64,000 nucleotides of DNA from Winogradskyella ursingii (GTDB lineage Bacteria; Bacteroidota; Bacteroidia; Flavobacteriales; Flavobacteriaceae), in NCBI RefSeq assembly GCF_013403975.1, contig NZ_JABFDH010000006.1, positions 62,001 through 126,000 of the forward strand. The letters are read 5' to 3'. Positions 1-8,015 of the stretch are shown piece by piece (within the stretch, counting starts at the first letter, position 1; every line of letters begins with the position of its first letter). The position numbers and the translations under genes are program-made. Under the pieces are notes generated by a model. It was not told the origin of the DNA. It saw only the letters and a list, made by a program, of their open reading frames with translations, and ran no database searches.

Positions 1-334
1 TGGCATTAAGTTTCAATACCGAAATATTGTTTTCACTGTAAGTGTCTGCCTTGACTTGTGCTTCGGGTAAAAAGTCTTCTGTGACATAAATTAAAACTGC
101 CGTGCCGTCTCTCATTTCGCCGTAACGCGCTTGTTCTAATTTGTATGACGTGATTTCGGCCTCGCCAGCGTACCAATAATCTTTAAATTCTTTTGAGAGT
201 TGAGCTTTACTTGCGAGTTGTTCGTTTTCCGGACGAGCAGCTTCGCTTAATTTTGATGTGGTCTCAACTGTTTCTTTGCAGGAAAAAGCTAATATTATTA
301 ATAGAACTAAACTATAAATTTTAAAAATTTTCAT
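1..334 (-). CDS. Small lipoprotein, C-terminus cut by window edge
   Basis: The frame starts at the ATG complementary to 332-334 and stays open to base 1, giving about 111 residues without a stop. It begins with a short basic and hydrophobic signal ending in a lipobox-like LAFSC, so an exported lipoprotein is likely. The mature part is polar, with YWYAGEAEI and RYGEMRDGTAVLIYV segments. From memory, similar proteins in flavobacterial genomes carry the name septum formation inhibitor Maf, probably only because the gene lies beside maf; nothing here resembles Maf. Its start overlaps the upstream gene's stop (ATGA), so the two are probably translationally coupled. Function unknown. Confidence 0.75.
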   Translation of the reverse strand, partial: MKIFKIYSLVLLIILAFSCKETVETTSKLSEAARPENEQLASKAQLSKEFKDYWYAGEAEITSYKLEQARYGEMRDGTAVLIYVTEDFLPEAQVKADTYSENNISVLKLNA

Positions 335-711
335 CTGTTTTGTTTTTCTATTGTGATGTGCAACGCTTTTCTAAAAGGTAAGTTTAAATATTTATAAATC
401 ATAATTGCAGACATTATAAAATTTACAATCCAGATAGAGATACCTACAAAAATTAATTGTTTTGCTTCACTGCTAAATTCTTTGAATTCATTAAATTCTG
501 ATAGTAATGCACCTAAAAAATAAAGATTGACCATAAAGAAAATTGCACCTATTAATATTCCTGAAATTCTGTTTTTAAAGATTAGCTGAAGTATTATAAT
601 AGTGGCAATGGCAATAAAAATGGGGTTGATAAAATATGGCGGTGCATATCCTGCTAAAATCAATAAAATGATTAGGTAGTATTCAGGTGATTTAAACAGT
701 AGTTTTTTCAT
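331..711 (-). CDS. Small multi-pass membrane protein, unknown function
   Basis: A 126-residue protein made almost entirely of four hydrophobic segments (about residues 11-45, 48-68, 88-108 and the C-terminal stretch), so an inner-membrane protein is expected. I recognise no family motif. It starts at an ATG 54 bases downstream of maf and its TGA overlaps the ATG of the following lipoprotein gene, which suggests one transcript running from the DUF2520 gene to the window edge. The C-terminal tail is basic and probably cytoplasmic. No function can be assigned from sequence alone. Confidence 0.7.
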   Translation of the reverse strand: MKKLLFKSPEYYLIILLILAGYAPPYFINPIFIAIATIIILQLIFKNRISGILIGAIFFMVNLYFLGALLSEFNEFKEFSSEAKQLIFVGISIWIVNFIMSAIMIYKYLNLPFRKALHITIEKQNR

Positions 712-764
712 TTTATGAAGTTTCGGCTCTAAATTCTTATCAACTTAAACATAAAGTTACGAAC

Positions 765-1358
765 CTAATTACCTTCAGCAATAACGTTTAACGTTTCATA
801 AAGCAAATGGGTCGGCAAACCGACCACATTGTTGTAAGAACCTTCAATGTTTGTGATGCCAATTGCACCAATCCACTCTTGTATGCCGTAAGCACCAGCT
901 TTGTCTAACGGTTTGTAAGCTTCAACGTAATATCTTATTTCTTCGTCCGTAAGTTTTTTAAAAGTGACCTTTGTGATGGTATGAACAACTTCTTGCTGTG
1001 ATGCTCTTGTGAAACATATTGATGTAACGACTTCGTGGGTTGCATTGCTCAAACTCTTAATCATATTGAGGGCATCTGATTCATCAGTTGGTTTTTCTAC
1101 GGCTTTACTATCGTGCCAAACAATGGTGTCACTCGTGATGAGAATGTCCTTCTCTTTCAATTCTTCTTTAAAAGCTTCAGCCTTTAGTTTCGCTAAATAA
1201 TTTGTGATTTCTTGACATTTTAAATGGTTTGGGTAAACTTCGTCAATGGGTTTTAGTCGGACCTCAAAATTGAGATTCAATGTTTTAAAAAACGCATGAC
1301 GACGTGGCGAGGCGGAAGCCAGAATAAGATTGAAATTTTTTAGTTTTTCGTTCAGCAT
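765..1358 (-). CDS. maf: Maf-family nucleoside triphosphate pyrophosphatase
   Basis: 197 residues, the usual length for Maf/YhdE proteins. The N-terminal substrate loop ASASPRR (residues 14-20) is intact. TSDT with the likely catalytic Asp77 follows, then KPTDESDA, a DKAGAYGIQ segment and the C-terminal GSYNNVVGLP. Maf proteins hydrolyse NTPs to NMP and pyrophosphate. The last motif and the AGAYGIQ segment fit the YhdE subgroup, which acts on dTTP and UTP and cleans modified nucleotides from the pool. It is cytosolic. Four bases separate it from the ubiA-like gene upstream, so co-transcription is very likely. Confidence 0.93.
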   Translation of the reverse strand: MLNEKLKNFNLILASASPRRHAFFKTLNLNFEVRLKPIDEVYPNHLKCQEITNYLAKLKAEAFKEELKEKDILITSDTIVWHDSKAVEKPTDESDALNMIKSLSNATHEVVTSICFTRASQQEVVHTITKVTFKKLTDEEIRYYVEAYKPLDKAGAYGIQEWIGAIGITNIEGSYNNVVGLPTHLLYETLNVIAEGN

Positions 1359-1362
1359 AAGA

Positions 1363-2286
1363 TTAAATCACAAATTTATAGAGTGCCAATGACAGCATTC
1401 CCGTGAGCATGATCAGTTTTAAAATTTGGCTTATGTGGTTGTATTGCCCTTTATGTTCGGCATTAAAGATTTTGATACAAACGTAAATTAATGGTGCAAT
1501 GACCAATATAAGAAAATAGCCTATGACCAATTGTTGGGTGAACAGGTAGGTGATGACGTAATAGATCACGGAAAAAAGCGTCAGTAACACCACAATAAAT
1601 GCCACTTTATTAGCGCGCTCGCGACCAATGGCAATAGGCAATGTGTTCATTCCGGCTTTATGGTCACCGTCAATATCTTCGATATCTTTTATGATTTCAC
1701 GAACGAGATTAATTGCAAAAGCAAAAATCGCATAATCCCTTATAATATTGAAAAACAGAATCTGTACGCTTTTGTTGTTAGCATTCATGATTGGAAATAA
1801 TTCAAAAATCCCAATTGTTAAAATGGATAATGCTATAACGACTGAAACTACAATATTACCAACCAATAGCATTTGTTTTAGAGCTGAAGCATAAATATAG
1901 AGTAGTGCTGAAGCGGCAAAAAATACCACAAACAAGGCAGATTTGCCAACGTGATTAGCCAGATAAAACCCTAAAACAACTCCGATAATATTTAACACCA
2001 TAAATATAGTAAAGCCATTTTTTTCTGAAATTTGTCTGTTTATGATTATTTTTTCAGGTTTGTTTATGGCGTCAGTCGTGAGATCATAAATATCGTTAAT
2101 CACATAACCTCCTGCGGCAATACACATTGTTGAAAGGACCAACAGCGCAAAATGAAAATGATCCAAACTGGTCATTACTCCATGAGATTCAGTAAAGGGT
2201 AGCAACAACGCATACTTAATTAAGTATTGCACCAGAGCAATCATTAAGAGGTTTTTCCAGCGGATGAGTTTGAAGAAGGATTGCAT
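1363..2286 (-). CDS. UbiA-family prenyltransferase
   Basis: 307 residues with eight to nine membrane segments. Both aspartate-rich motifs of UbiA enzymes are present: NDIYDLTTD (residues 64-72), and the DIEDIDGD stretch (about 201-208) for Mg-diphosphate binding. These enzymes move a polyprenyl chain from its diphosphate to an aromatic or glycerol-phosphate acceptor in the inner membrane. Flavobacterial proteins of this type are usually named geranylgeranylglycerol-phosphate geranylgeranyltransferase. The acceptor cannot be read from the sequence, and menaquinone or another lipid acceptor is possible. It lies in a run with kdsC and maf. Confidence 0.85.
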   Translation of the reverse strand: MQSFFKLIRWKNLLMIALVQYLIKYALLLPFTESHGVMTSLDHFHFALLVLSTMCIAAGGYVINDIYDLTTDAINKPEKIIINRQISEKNGFTIFMVLNIIGVVLGFYLANHVGKSALFVVFFAASALLYIYASALKQMLLVGNIVVSVVIALSILTIGIFELFPIMNANNKSVQILFFNIIRDYAIFAFAINLVREIIKDIEDIDGDHKAGMNTLPIAIGRERANKVAFIVVLLTLFSVIYYVITYLFTQQLVIGYFLILVIAPLIYVCIKIFNAEHKGQYNHISQILKLIMLTGMLSLALYKFVI

Positions 2287-2338
2287 TTAAAGATATAAAA
2301 ATTAAGAATTTCTGAAAACTGAGACTGTGAATTAAAAA

Positions 2339-2869
2339 CTAATCATACTTAGCACTAAAATTTCCATTCCATTTATCCTGAACTTTCATTACTTGCTCAA
2401 TCACATCTCTTACAGCACCTTTACCACCGTTTTTGTGCGACACATATTTTGAAATGGATTTAATCTCTGAAACCGCATCTTGAGGACAACAAGGCAAAGC
2501 AACCATTGCCATAACCGGATAATCTGGAATGTCATCTCCCATATAGAGCACTTGGGTTTTTGAAACATTATGTTTTTTCAAATAGGAGTTAAGTTGTTCA
2601 ATTTTATTATGTGCTCCTAAAAAAATATCTCTTATACCCAGCCCTGAAAGTCGTTTGCGCACTCCTTCGTTTGATCCACCCGAAATTATGCACACATTAT
2701 AACCTGCATCCACAGCGGTTTTTAGTGCAAAACCGTCTTTGATGTTCATTGTACGAAGAAGTTCTCCATCGGTTGTTACGGAAACGTTTCCATCGGTTAA
2801 TACTCCGTCCACATCAAAAATGAACGTCGTAATGTCGTTTAGATATTCTTTATAGCTTTTGTCGCTCAT
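2339..2869 (-). CDS. KdsC-like HAD phosphatase
   Basis: 176 residues with no cap domain, as in the KdsC group that removes phosphate from 3-deoxy-D-manno-octulosonate 8-phosphate for lipopolysaccharide core synthesis. The HAD nucleophile motif FDVDGVLTDG is at residues 18-27 (Asp19 and Asp21). The Ser of IISGG, the NGGKGAVRD loop and the GDDIPDYPVM metal motif follow in order. KDO-8-phosphate phosphatase is the best guess. Related enzymes act on other nonulosonate phosphates, and no other KDO gene is nearby. Its ATG overlaps the stop of the upstream DUF2520 gene by four bases. Confidence 0.85.
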   Translation of the reverse strand: MSDKSYKEYLNDITTFIFDVDGVLTDGNVSVTTDGELLRTMNIKDGFALKTAVDAGYNVCIISGGSNEGVRKRLSGLGIRDIFLGAHNKIEQLNSYLKKHNVSKTQVLYMGDDIPDYPVMAMVALPCCPQDAVSEIKSISKYVSHKNGGKGAVRDVIEQVMKVQDKWNGNFSAKYD

Positions 2870-3639
2870 TCGTTTTTGTTTTTTAAGCCGTGTGTTTGTT
2901 GAATAGATTCCGTTAACAATTTATAAATTTTTTGATGGTCTCTGTTCTCAAGCTGATTCAAATGTCGGTTTATAGTTTTTTTATCATTTCGCTTTGCAGG
3001 TCCTGTTTGTGCCATATAGGGCGAGATGTTTTGAACTTTTTTAGCAGTCTCTGAAATTAACGGTTTCAAAATATCAAACTCTATGTTTTTATTATCCGTA
3101 ATCTCATGTGCAATGCGGTAGAGTTGATTTACAAAATTATTGATGAATACAGCCGATAGGTGCAAGGTCTGTCGTTGTTCAGTATTGATTTTATACGATG
3201 GACTACCAATAGCTTTGGCTAAAGTTTTCAACAGCTTATTATTGGATTTTTCTAAAGCTTGGTAACAGATGGGAACTTGTGAAAAATCCACTTTAGCATC
3301 TTTAGAAAACGTCTGCAGAGGATAGAAAACTGCACGCTCATTTTTCTTGTCTAAATCATGAATGTTCACGCTTCCCGAAGTATGTGCGACCAAACGATTT
3401 TTAAAAGGTAAATTTTCAGAAAGTTTGCCAATGCTATCATCACTAATTGCAATGATATAAATGTCGGCAGTTCTTAATTCATTTAGTTCGTCAGTAATTT
3501 CAACTTTATTAACATAAGAAGAGATAGAAGCTTTAGTACGATTGTACCATTGCACCACATCTACATTTTCAGCCTTGTTGAAAGCTTTAAAAAGATGGGT
3601 AGCTACATTGCCTGCGCCAAGTAAAACAACTGAAATCAT
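2866..3639 (-). CDS. Rossmann-fold protein with DUF2520-type C-terminal domain
   Basis: I place the start at the ATG complementary to 3637-3639. The peptide then opens with MISVVLLGAGNVATHLF, a complete dinucleotide-binding beta-alpha-beta loop (GAGNVA). The frame is open further upstream, but that extension carries no domain. The N-terminal half resembles F420/NADP-dependent oxidoreductases; the C-terminal half (from about residue 125) is the helical DUF2520-type domain, with LQTFSKDAKVDFSQVP at the boundary. The substrate is unknown. It is the first gene of a tightly packed minus-strand run, and its TGA overlaps the ATG of the KdsC-like gene. Confidence 0.85.
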   Translation of the reverse strand: MISVVLLGAGNVATHLFKAFNKAENVDVVQWYNRTKASISSYVNKVEITDELNELRTADIYIIAISDDSIGKLSENLPFKNRLVAHTSGSVNIHDLDKKNERAVFYPLQTFSKDAKVDFSQVPICYQALEKSNNKLLKTLAKAIGSPSYKINTEQRQTLHLSAVFINNFVNQLYRIAHEITDNKNIEFDILKPLISETAKKVQNISPYMAQTGPAKRNDKKTINRHLNQLENRDHQKIYKLLTESIQQTHGLKNKNE

Positions 3640-3698
3640 GCTGTAAAAATAGGTAAGAAAAGACACTTGGACGGACTCAATGAGCAAAAATTATCAAC

Positions 3699-3706
3699 TA
3701 TATTTG
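3699..3706 (+). promoter_or_regulatory. TAnnTTTG promoter element upstream of mscL
   Basis: TATATTTG matches the Bacteroidota -7 consensus and lies 33 bases before the mscL ATG. I could not find a TTTG or TTG at the expected spacing, so only the -7 half is supported. It lies in the short divergent gap between the DUF2520 gene and mscL. Confidence 0.5.
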
Positions 3707-3738
3707 CGCTTCAAATTCTCAAAATCAATATCAACAAT

Positions 3739-4182
3739 ATGAAACTACTAAAAGAATTTAAGGAATTTGCCGTAAAAGGTAATATGATGGAAATGGCCAT
3801 AGGCATTATAATTGGAGCATCTTTTAACAAGGTTATTGATGTGCTTGCCAAAAAGGTATTATTGCCACCATTATCGTTGCTCTCAGACGGTGCAAATTTC
3901 CAGAACAAAAAAATTGTTTTGCGTGAAGCCCTTTTAGATGCTTCTAACATGGTAATAACAGAAGAAGTGGCTATTGCTTATGGTGAATTGGTTGGTGTTT
4001 TTTTAGATTTTTTGATTATTGGTTTTACAGTTTTTATTGTGGTAAAGTTTATGAACCGATTGAAGGATAGAGCACAAGACACCAAAGACCCAACTGTAAA
4101 AACACCAAAGGATATACAATTGTTGTCTGATTTAAAAGAGTTGATGGAAGAACAAAACAAATTATTGAAAACGGGTGTATAG
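3739..4182 (+). CDS. mscL: Large-conductance mechanosensitive channel MscL
   Basis: 147 residues from the ATG at 3739; the in-frame extension to 3667 is not MscL-like. MscL opens a wide pore in the inner membrane when turgor rises and lets solutes out during osmotic downshock. The first segment, FAVKGNMMEMAIGIIIGASF, is the amphipathic N-terminal helix leading into the pore-lining TM1 with its conserved glycines and Asn. A periplasmic loop, TM2 (about residues 83-105) and a charged cytoplasmic helix follow, as expected. It is transcribed divergently from the DUF2520 gene and followed by a separate promoter for ccsBA. Confidence 0.95.
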   Translation: MKLLKEFKEFAVKGNMMEMAIGIIIGASFNKVIDVLAKKVLLPPLSLLSDGANFQNKKIVLREALLDASNMVITEEVAIAYGELVGVFLDFLIIGFTVFIVVKFMNRLKDRAQDTKDPTVKTPKDIQLLSDLKELMEEQNKLLKTGV

Positions 4183-4256
4183 CCCTTATAAATATTATCA
4201 CAAAACTTTAACGATTTCATCTTAATTTTTGGGTCTTCCGAATAGGTAAAAAGACG

Positions 4257-4264
4257 TATCTTTG
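4257..4264 (+). promoter_or_regulatory. TAnnTTTG promoter element upstream of ccsBA
   Basis: TATCTTTG is a perfect -7 match 27 bases before the ccsBA ATG. A TTG at 4229-4231 is the nearest -33 candidate but lies 25 bases away, slightly beyond the usual range. Confidence 0.5.
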
Positions 4265-4290
4265 CACGAGCTAAAAACAGCCCATCTGCT

Positions 4291-7200
4291 ATGCAAAAGA
4301 AAATCGCTAATATTCTATTTTCCACAAGACTTACCGCCGTTTTATTCATTGTTTTTGCCGTTGCTATGGCCACAGGTACCATATTGGACAGAAATATGGA
4401 AACCTCGCCAACGCCCTACACACGAGAGTTAATTTATAATGCTTGGTGGTTTGAGGCGATAATGGTCTTTTTTGTTATAAATTTTGTGGGTAATATATTT
4501 AGGTTTAGACTGCACAAAAAAGAAAAGTGGGCAACGTTAACACTTCATTTGGCATTTATTCTTATTCTCGTCGGTGCATTCATTACACGTTACACTGGTT
4601 TTGAAGGCATGATGAACATTAGGGAAGGTGCTACAGAAAGCGAGTTTCTTTCAGAAAAAACATACATAAAAGCATACATTGTTGGAGATTATAAAATTGA
4701 TGGTGTTTTACAACGCTATAATTTCGAAGAACAAGTAGACTTTTCCCCAAGACTTGACAACGACTTTGATGAAACGGTTGACTACGCTGGCACACCTGTA
4801 AATTTTCAACTGCAGAAATTCGTAAAAGGTGCTGAAAAGGATATCATTCCGGATGAAAGTGGTGAGCGCTATCTTAAGATGGTCGAGGCTGGTGACGGAA
4901 GACCACACAATCACTTCTTAAAAGATGGAGAAGTGTCTAGCTTACACAATATTTTAGTATCTCTCAATAAAGAAGTTGATGGAGCTATTAATATATCTGA
5001 AACGGAAGAAGGCATGTTTATAAAATCGCCCTACGATGGTGAATTTATGACTATGGCGACCGGACAAACGGGTCAATTAGTGAAGGACAGTTTGCAACCT
5101 TTGGCATTACGTTCTCGATATGTCATCGGGAATATGCAGATTGTTTTCCCAAAACCTGTAGTTAAAGGGGTTTTTGATATTGTGAAAAAACCAGTCATTC
5201 TAAAAAACGATGAAGATGGGGTAGTGCTAAATGTTACAGCTAACGGTGAAACGAAGCAAGTTAATTTACTAGGTGGTAAAGGAAATTATAGTGGATACGA
5301 AGATGTAAATGTTGGTGGTTTGGATGTTTCTGTTCAATATGGCTCCAAGGTTTTAGAATTGCCATTTCAAATAAAGTTAAATGATTTTATAGCTGAAAAA
5401 TATCCTGGTACTGAAAAAGCATATTCTTCTTACGAAAGTAAAGTGACCGTTATAGATAATGATGATGAAAATTTTGACTATCACATTTATATGAATAATG
5501 TCTTAGATCATGATGGTTATCGTTTTTTTCAAGCGAGTTTTGACCCAGACGAAAAAGGAACCATACTTTCCGTTAATCATGATTTATGGGGAACTTATGT
5601 GACTTATGCAGGATATATGTTGTTATATTTTGGATTAATGGCCATTCTTTTTGCCAAGAATACACGATTTGATGATATAAGGAATCGACTTAAAAAGATT
5701 AAAGTCAAAAAAGCAAAAATGGCCACTGTCATTTTAATGCTTTTAAGTTTTTCTACTTTCGCTCAAGAACATTCTGAGGACGATGGTCATGACCATTCTA
5801 CAAAAACAGAAAAGCCTTTAAAGGTACAATTGGATTCTGTTCTAAAAGCCAATATTGCACCAAAAGAGCATACAGATAAGTTTGCAGAAATGGTGATTCA
5901 GGATTACAGTGGCCGTATGATGCCTATCCATACATATGCTTCAGAAATGCTCCGAAAAATTAGTAAGAGTGACGTTTATGAAGATTTAGATGCCACCCAA
6001 ATTTTCCTGTCAATACAGGAAAGTCCTATGTTATGGTATAATATGCCAGTGATTTATTTAACTCCTAGAAAAGCAGACTCTATTAGAACCATTATTGGGG
6101 TTCCAAAGGATCAAAAATATGTAAGTCTTCTCGATTTCTTTACTCCAAAGGGTAGAAATAAATTGGGACCTTATATAGAAACTGCTTTTAAGGCACAAGT
6201 GCCAAATGGTTTTCAGAAGGAAGTTAAGAATACCTATGGCCGTTTAAATTTATTGTCTGATGCAATTGAAGGGCGTTCAATGAAAATATTTCCCGTTCCT
6301 AATGATGATAATAATACATGGATTTCTTCATTTCAGTATAGAAATGGTGACTATAAAGACGCCATAAATGATTCACTTTACGGCGGCTTTGTTAGTAAGG
6401 GATTCAACTATTACCTGATGACCTTAAATAAGGCCAAGCAAACAGGCGATTTTACCAATGCTAACAAATTGTTGGATGATTTTAAAAAAACCCAACAAAA
6501 GCTTGGAGGCGAAGTGATGCTGTCCGAAAAGAAGATTGAAACTGAAATCCTTTATAACAAATACGATATTTTCAAAAAATTGTTTAGCTGGTACATGTAT
6601 GCTGGAACACTGCTTTTTGTATTGCTTATTTTTCAAATTTTTAAATACCGAAACAACGCTCTTAAAATTGCTATAAAAATATTGATAGGCATAATAATTT
6701 TATTATTTGCTCTTCATACGGGCGGTTTAATTGTGCGTTGGTATTTATCTGGTCACGCACCATGGAGTGATGCCTACGAATCCATGATTTATGTGGCATG
6801 GGCAACAATGCTGTTTGGATTGTTATTTGGTAGAAAAAGTGATTTAACTATTGCTTCGACTGCTTTTGTGACATCAATGATTTTAATGATTGCACATTGG
6901 AATTGGATGGATCCTGCAATTGCGAATCTTCAGCCAGTTTTAAATAGCTATTGGTTAATGATTCACGTAGCTGTTATTGTAGCAAGCTACGGACCATTTA
7001 CTTTAGCGATGATATTAGGTGTTGTGGCATTATTGCTTATGATTCTTACCAATAAAAATAATAAAGAACGTATGCTACTCAATATAAAGGAACTCACAAT
7101 CATCAACGAAATGGCATTAACAGTTGGGTTGGTCATGCTTACCATCGGTAATTTCTTAGGAGGAATGTGGGCTAATGAAAGTTGGGGACGTTATTGGGGC

Positions 7201-7494
7201 TGGGATCCAAAAGAAACTTGGGCTTTAATAAGTATTATGGTTTATGCTTTTGTGATTCATATGAGATTAGTACCAGGATTAAGAGGGCGTTGGTTTTTCA
7301 ATTTTATGTCTATCATTGCTTTTGGAAGTATTTTAATGACCTATTTTGGTGTTAATTTTTATCTATCTGGGTTGCATGCTTATGCAAGTGGAGATCAAAT
7401 TTTAAGTTTTCAATTCATTGCCATTACTTTGGGTGTGGTAGCTTTACTTGGCTTTTTCGCATATAGAAAACACCGGATTTATTATAAAAAGTAA
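4291..7494 (+). CDS. ccsBA: Fused ResB-CcsA cytochrome c synthase (System II)
   Basis: A 1067-residue inner-membrane protein that would export heme and attach it to apocytochrome c outside the membrane. The N-terminal part (about 1-470) is ResB-like, with three early membrane segments, a large periplasmic domain and one more segment. The C-terminal part (about 765-1060) is CcsA-like, multi-pass, with the WGWDPKETW heme-handling motif near residue 970 and conserved His residues in flanking loops. Between them lies a long soluble insert. It begins right after a signal-like segment (residues 477-495) and a His/Asp-rich stretch, suggesting three joined modules. Fused proteins of this kind are known in Bacteroidota and epsilonproteobacteria. 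Confidence 0.93.
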   Translation: MQKKIANILFSTRLTAVLFIVFAVAMATGTILDRNMETSPTPYTRELIYNAWWFEAIMVFFVINFVGNIFRFRLHKKEKWATLTLHLAFILILVGAFITRYTGFEGMMNIREGATESEFLSEKTYIKAYIVGDYKIDGVLQRYNFEEQVDFSPRLDNDFDETVDYAGTPVNFQLQKFVKGAEKDIIPDESGERYLKMVEAGDGRPHNHFLKDGEVSSLHNILVSLNKEVDGAINISETEEGMFIKSPYDGEFMTMATGQTGQLVKDSLQPLALRSRYVIGNMQIVFPKPVVKGVFDIVKKPVILKNDEDGVVLNVTANGETKQVNLLGGKGNYSGYEDVNVGGLDVSVQYGSKVLELPFQIKLNDFIAEKYPGTEKAYSSYESKVTVIDNDDENFDYHIYMNNVLDHDGYRFFQASFDPDEKGTILSVNHDLWGTYVTYAGYMLLYFGLMAILFAKNTRFDDIRNRLKKIKVKKAKMATVILMLLSFSTFAQEHSEDDGHDHSTKTEKPLKVQLDSVLKANIAPKEHTDKFAEMVIQDYSGRMMPIHTYASEMLRKISKSDVYEDLDATQIFLSIQESPMLWYNMPVIYLTPRKADSIRTIIGVPKDQKYVSLLDFFTPKGRNKLGPYIETAFKAQVPNGFQKEVKNTYGRLNLLSDAIEGRSMKIFPVPNDDNNTWISSFQYRNGDYKDAINDSLYGGFVSKGFNYYLMTLNKAKQTGDFTNANKLLDDFKKTQQKLGGEVMLSEKKIETEILYNKYDIFKKLFSWYMYAGTLLFVLLIFQIFKYRNNALKIAIKILIGIIILLFALHTGGLIVRWYLSGHAPWSDAYESMIYVAWATMLFGLLFGRKSDLTIASTAFVTSMILMIAHWNWMDPAIANLQPVLNSYWLMIHVAVIVASYGPFTLAMILGVVALLLMILTNKNNKERMLLNIKELTIINEMALTVGLVMLTIGNFLGGMWANESWGRYWGWDPKETWALISIMVYAFVIHMRLVPGLRGRWFFNFMSIIAFGSILMTYFGVNFYLSGLHAYASGDQILSFQFIAITLGVVALLGFFAYRKHRIYYKK

Positions 7495-7638
7495 ATTTTT
7501 TATTTTTTTGAGTTAAAATTTTTGAATTCCTTCTTTTAGTTTTAACAAAAAATTAAGAAATGGTTGTGTCGAATTCATTGAAGTTATTTAATAATGATTT
7601 AATATTTAGTAACTTTCAGTTTTTAAACCAATCATTTC

Positions 7639-7827
7639 ATGAACTACTTCAAAAAATTAGGAACTGGAAATCTCATTATGCTCATGCTATGTGTGGCAAT
7701 CATTTTGGTTGCAGAGTTTTTGTTTCTCAGTGGCGATCGCATTCATGGTCTCTTTGTGGGACTTTGGGCGCCTACACTTTTAGGTATAATGATTTATCTA
7801 AAGCTTATAGACCATGGTAGCAGATGA
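7639..7827 (+). CDS. Small two-helix membrane protein downstream of ccsBA
   Basis: 62 residues from the ATG at 7639, with two hydrophobic helices (about 12-31 and 37-55) joined by a short SGDRIHG loop. A longer frame from 7560 in another phase covers the same bases but reads as non-membrane, His/Trp-rich junk and was not chosen. A near-consensus -7 element (TAACTTTC, 7610-7617) lies just upstream. Its end overlaps the start of the next small gene by 14 bases. I do not recognise a family; position after ccsBA and pairing with another tiny membrane protein suggest a role near cytochrome assembly or respiration. Confidence 0.55.
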   Translation: MNYFKKLGTGNLIMLMLCVAIILVAEFLFLSGDRIHGLFVGLWAPTLLGIMIYLKLIDHGSR

Positions 7828-7924
7828 TATAGTTTTTTGGTTTTCGGTCATTGTAGTCATTTGCGTTGCCATTTGGGCTTTTCTTATGATTCGGGCATAC
7901 AATCGAGTGAGTAAGGATAAATAG
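7814..7924 (+). CDS. 36-residue single-helix membrane peptide
   Basis: An ATG at 7814 opens a 36-codon frame ending in TAG at 7922-7924. It has a polar start (MVADD), one strongly hydrophobic helix of about 21 residues, and a basic tail (RAYNRVSKDK), a clean N-out/C-in single-pass profile. It overlaps the preceding small gene by 14 bases in another phase, typical of coupled genes. The size resembles accessory peptides of respiratory complexes such as CcoQ or CydX, but no residue identifies it as one. The call rests on layout and hydrophobicity only. Confidence 0.45.
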   Translation: MVADDIVFWFSVIVVICVAIWAFLMIRAYNRVSKDK

Positions 7925-8015
7925 AATTCTCTAAATCTTCTTTATTATTATCATACTGGTATAACGTACTATTATTTTCTTTTTCGTTAATTTTAACTAT
8001 TCTAAAATTTAATTA

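Noticed and set aside
3978-4382. 134-codon minus-strand frame across the mscL-ccsBA junction
   Set aside because: It covers the end of mscL, the ccsBA promoter and the ccsBA start, and its translation shows no motif.
7560-7820. 86-codon plus-strand frame over the small membrane-protein gene
   Set aside because: It overlaps the 62-residue frame in another phase, its translation is His/Trp/Cys-rich without a domain, and the shorter frame has the membrane profile and a near-consensus promoter.
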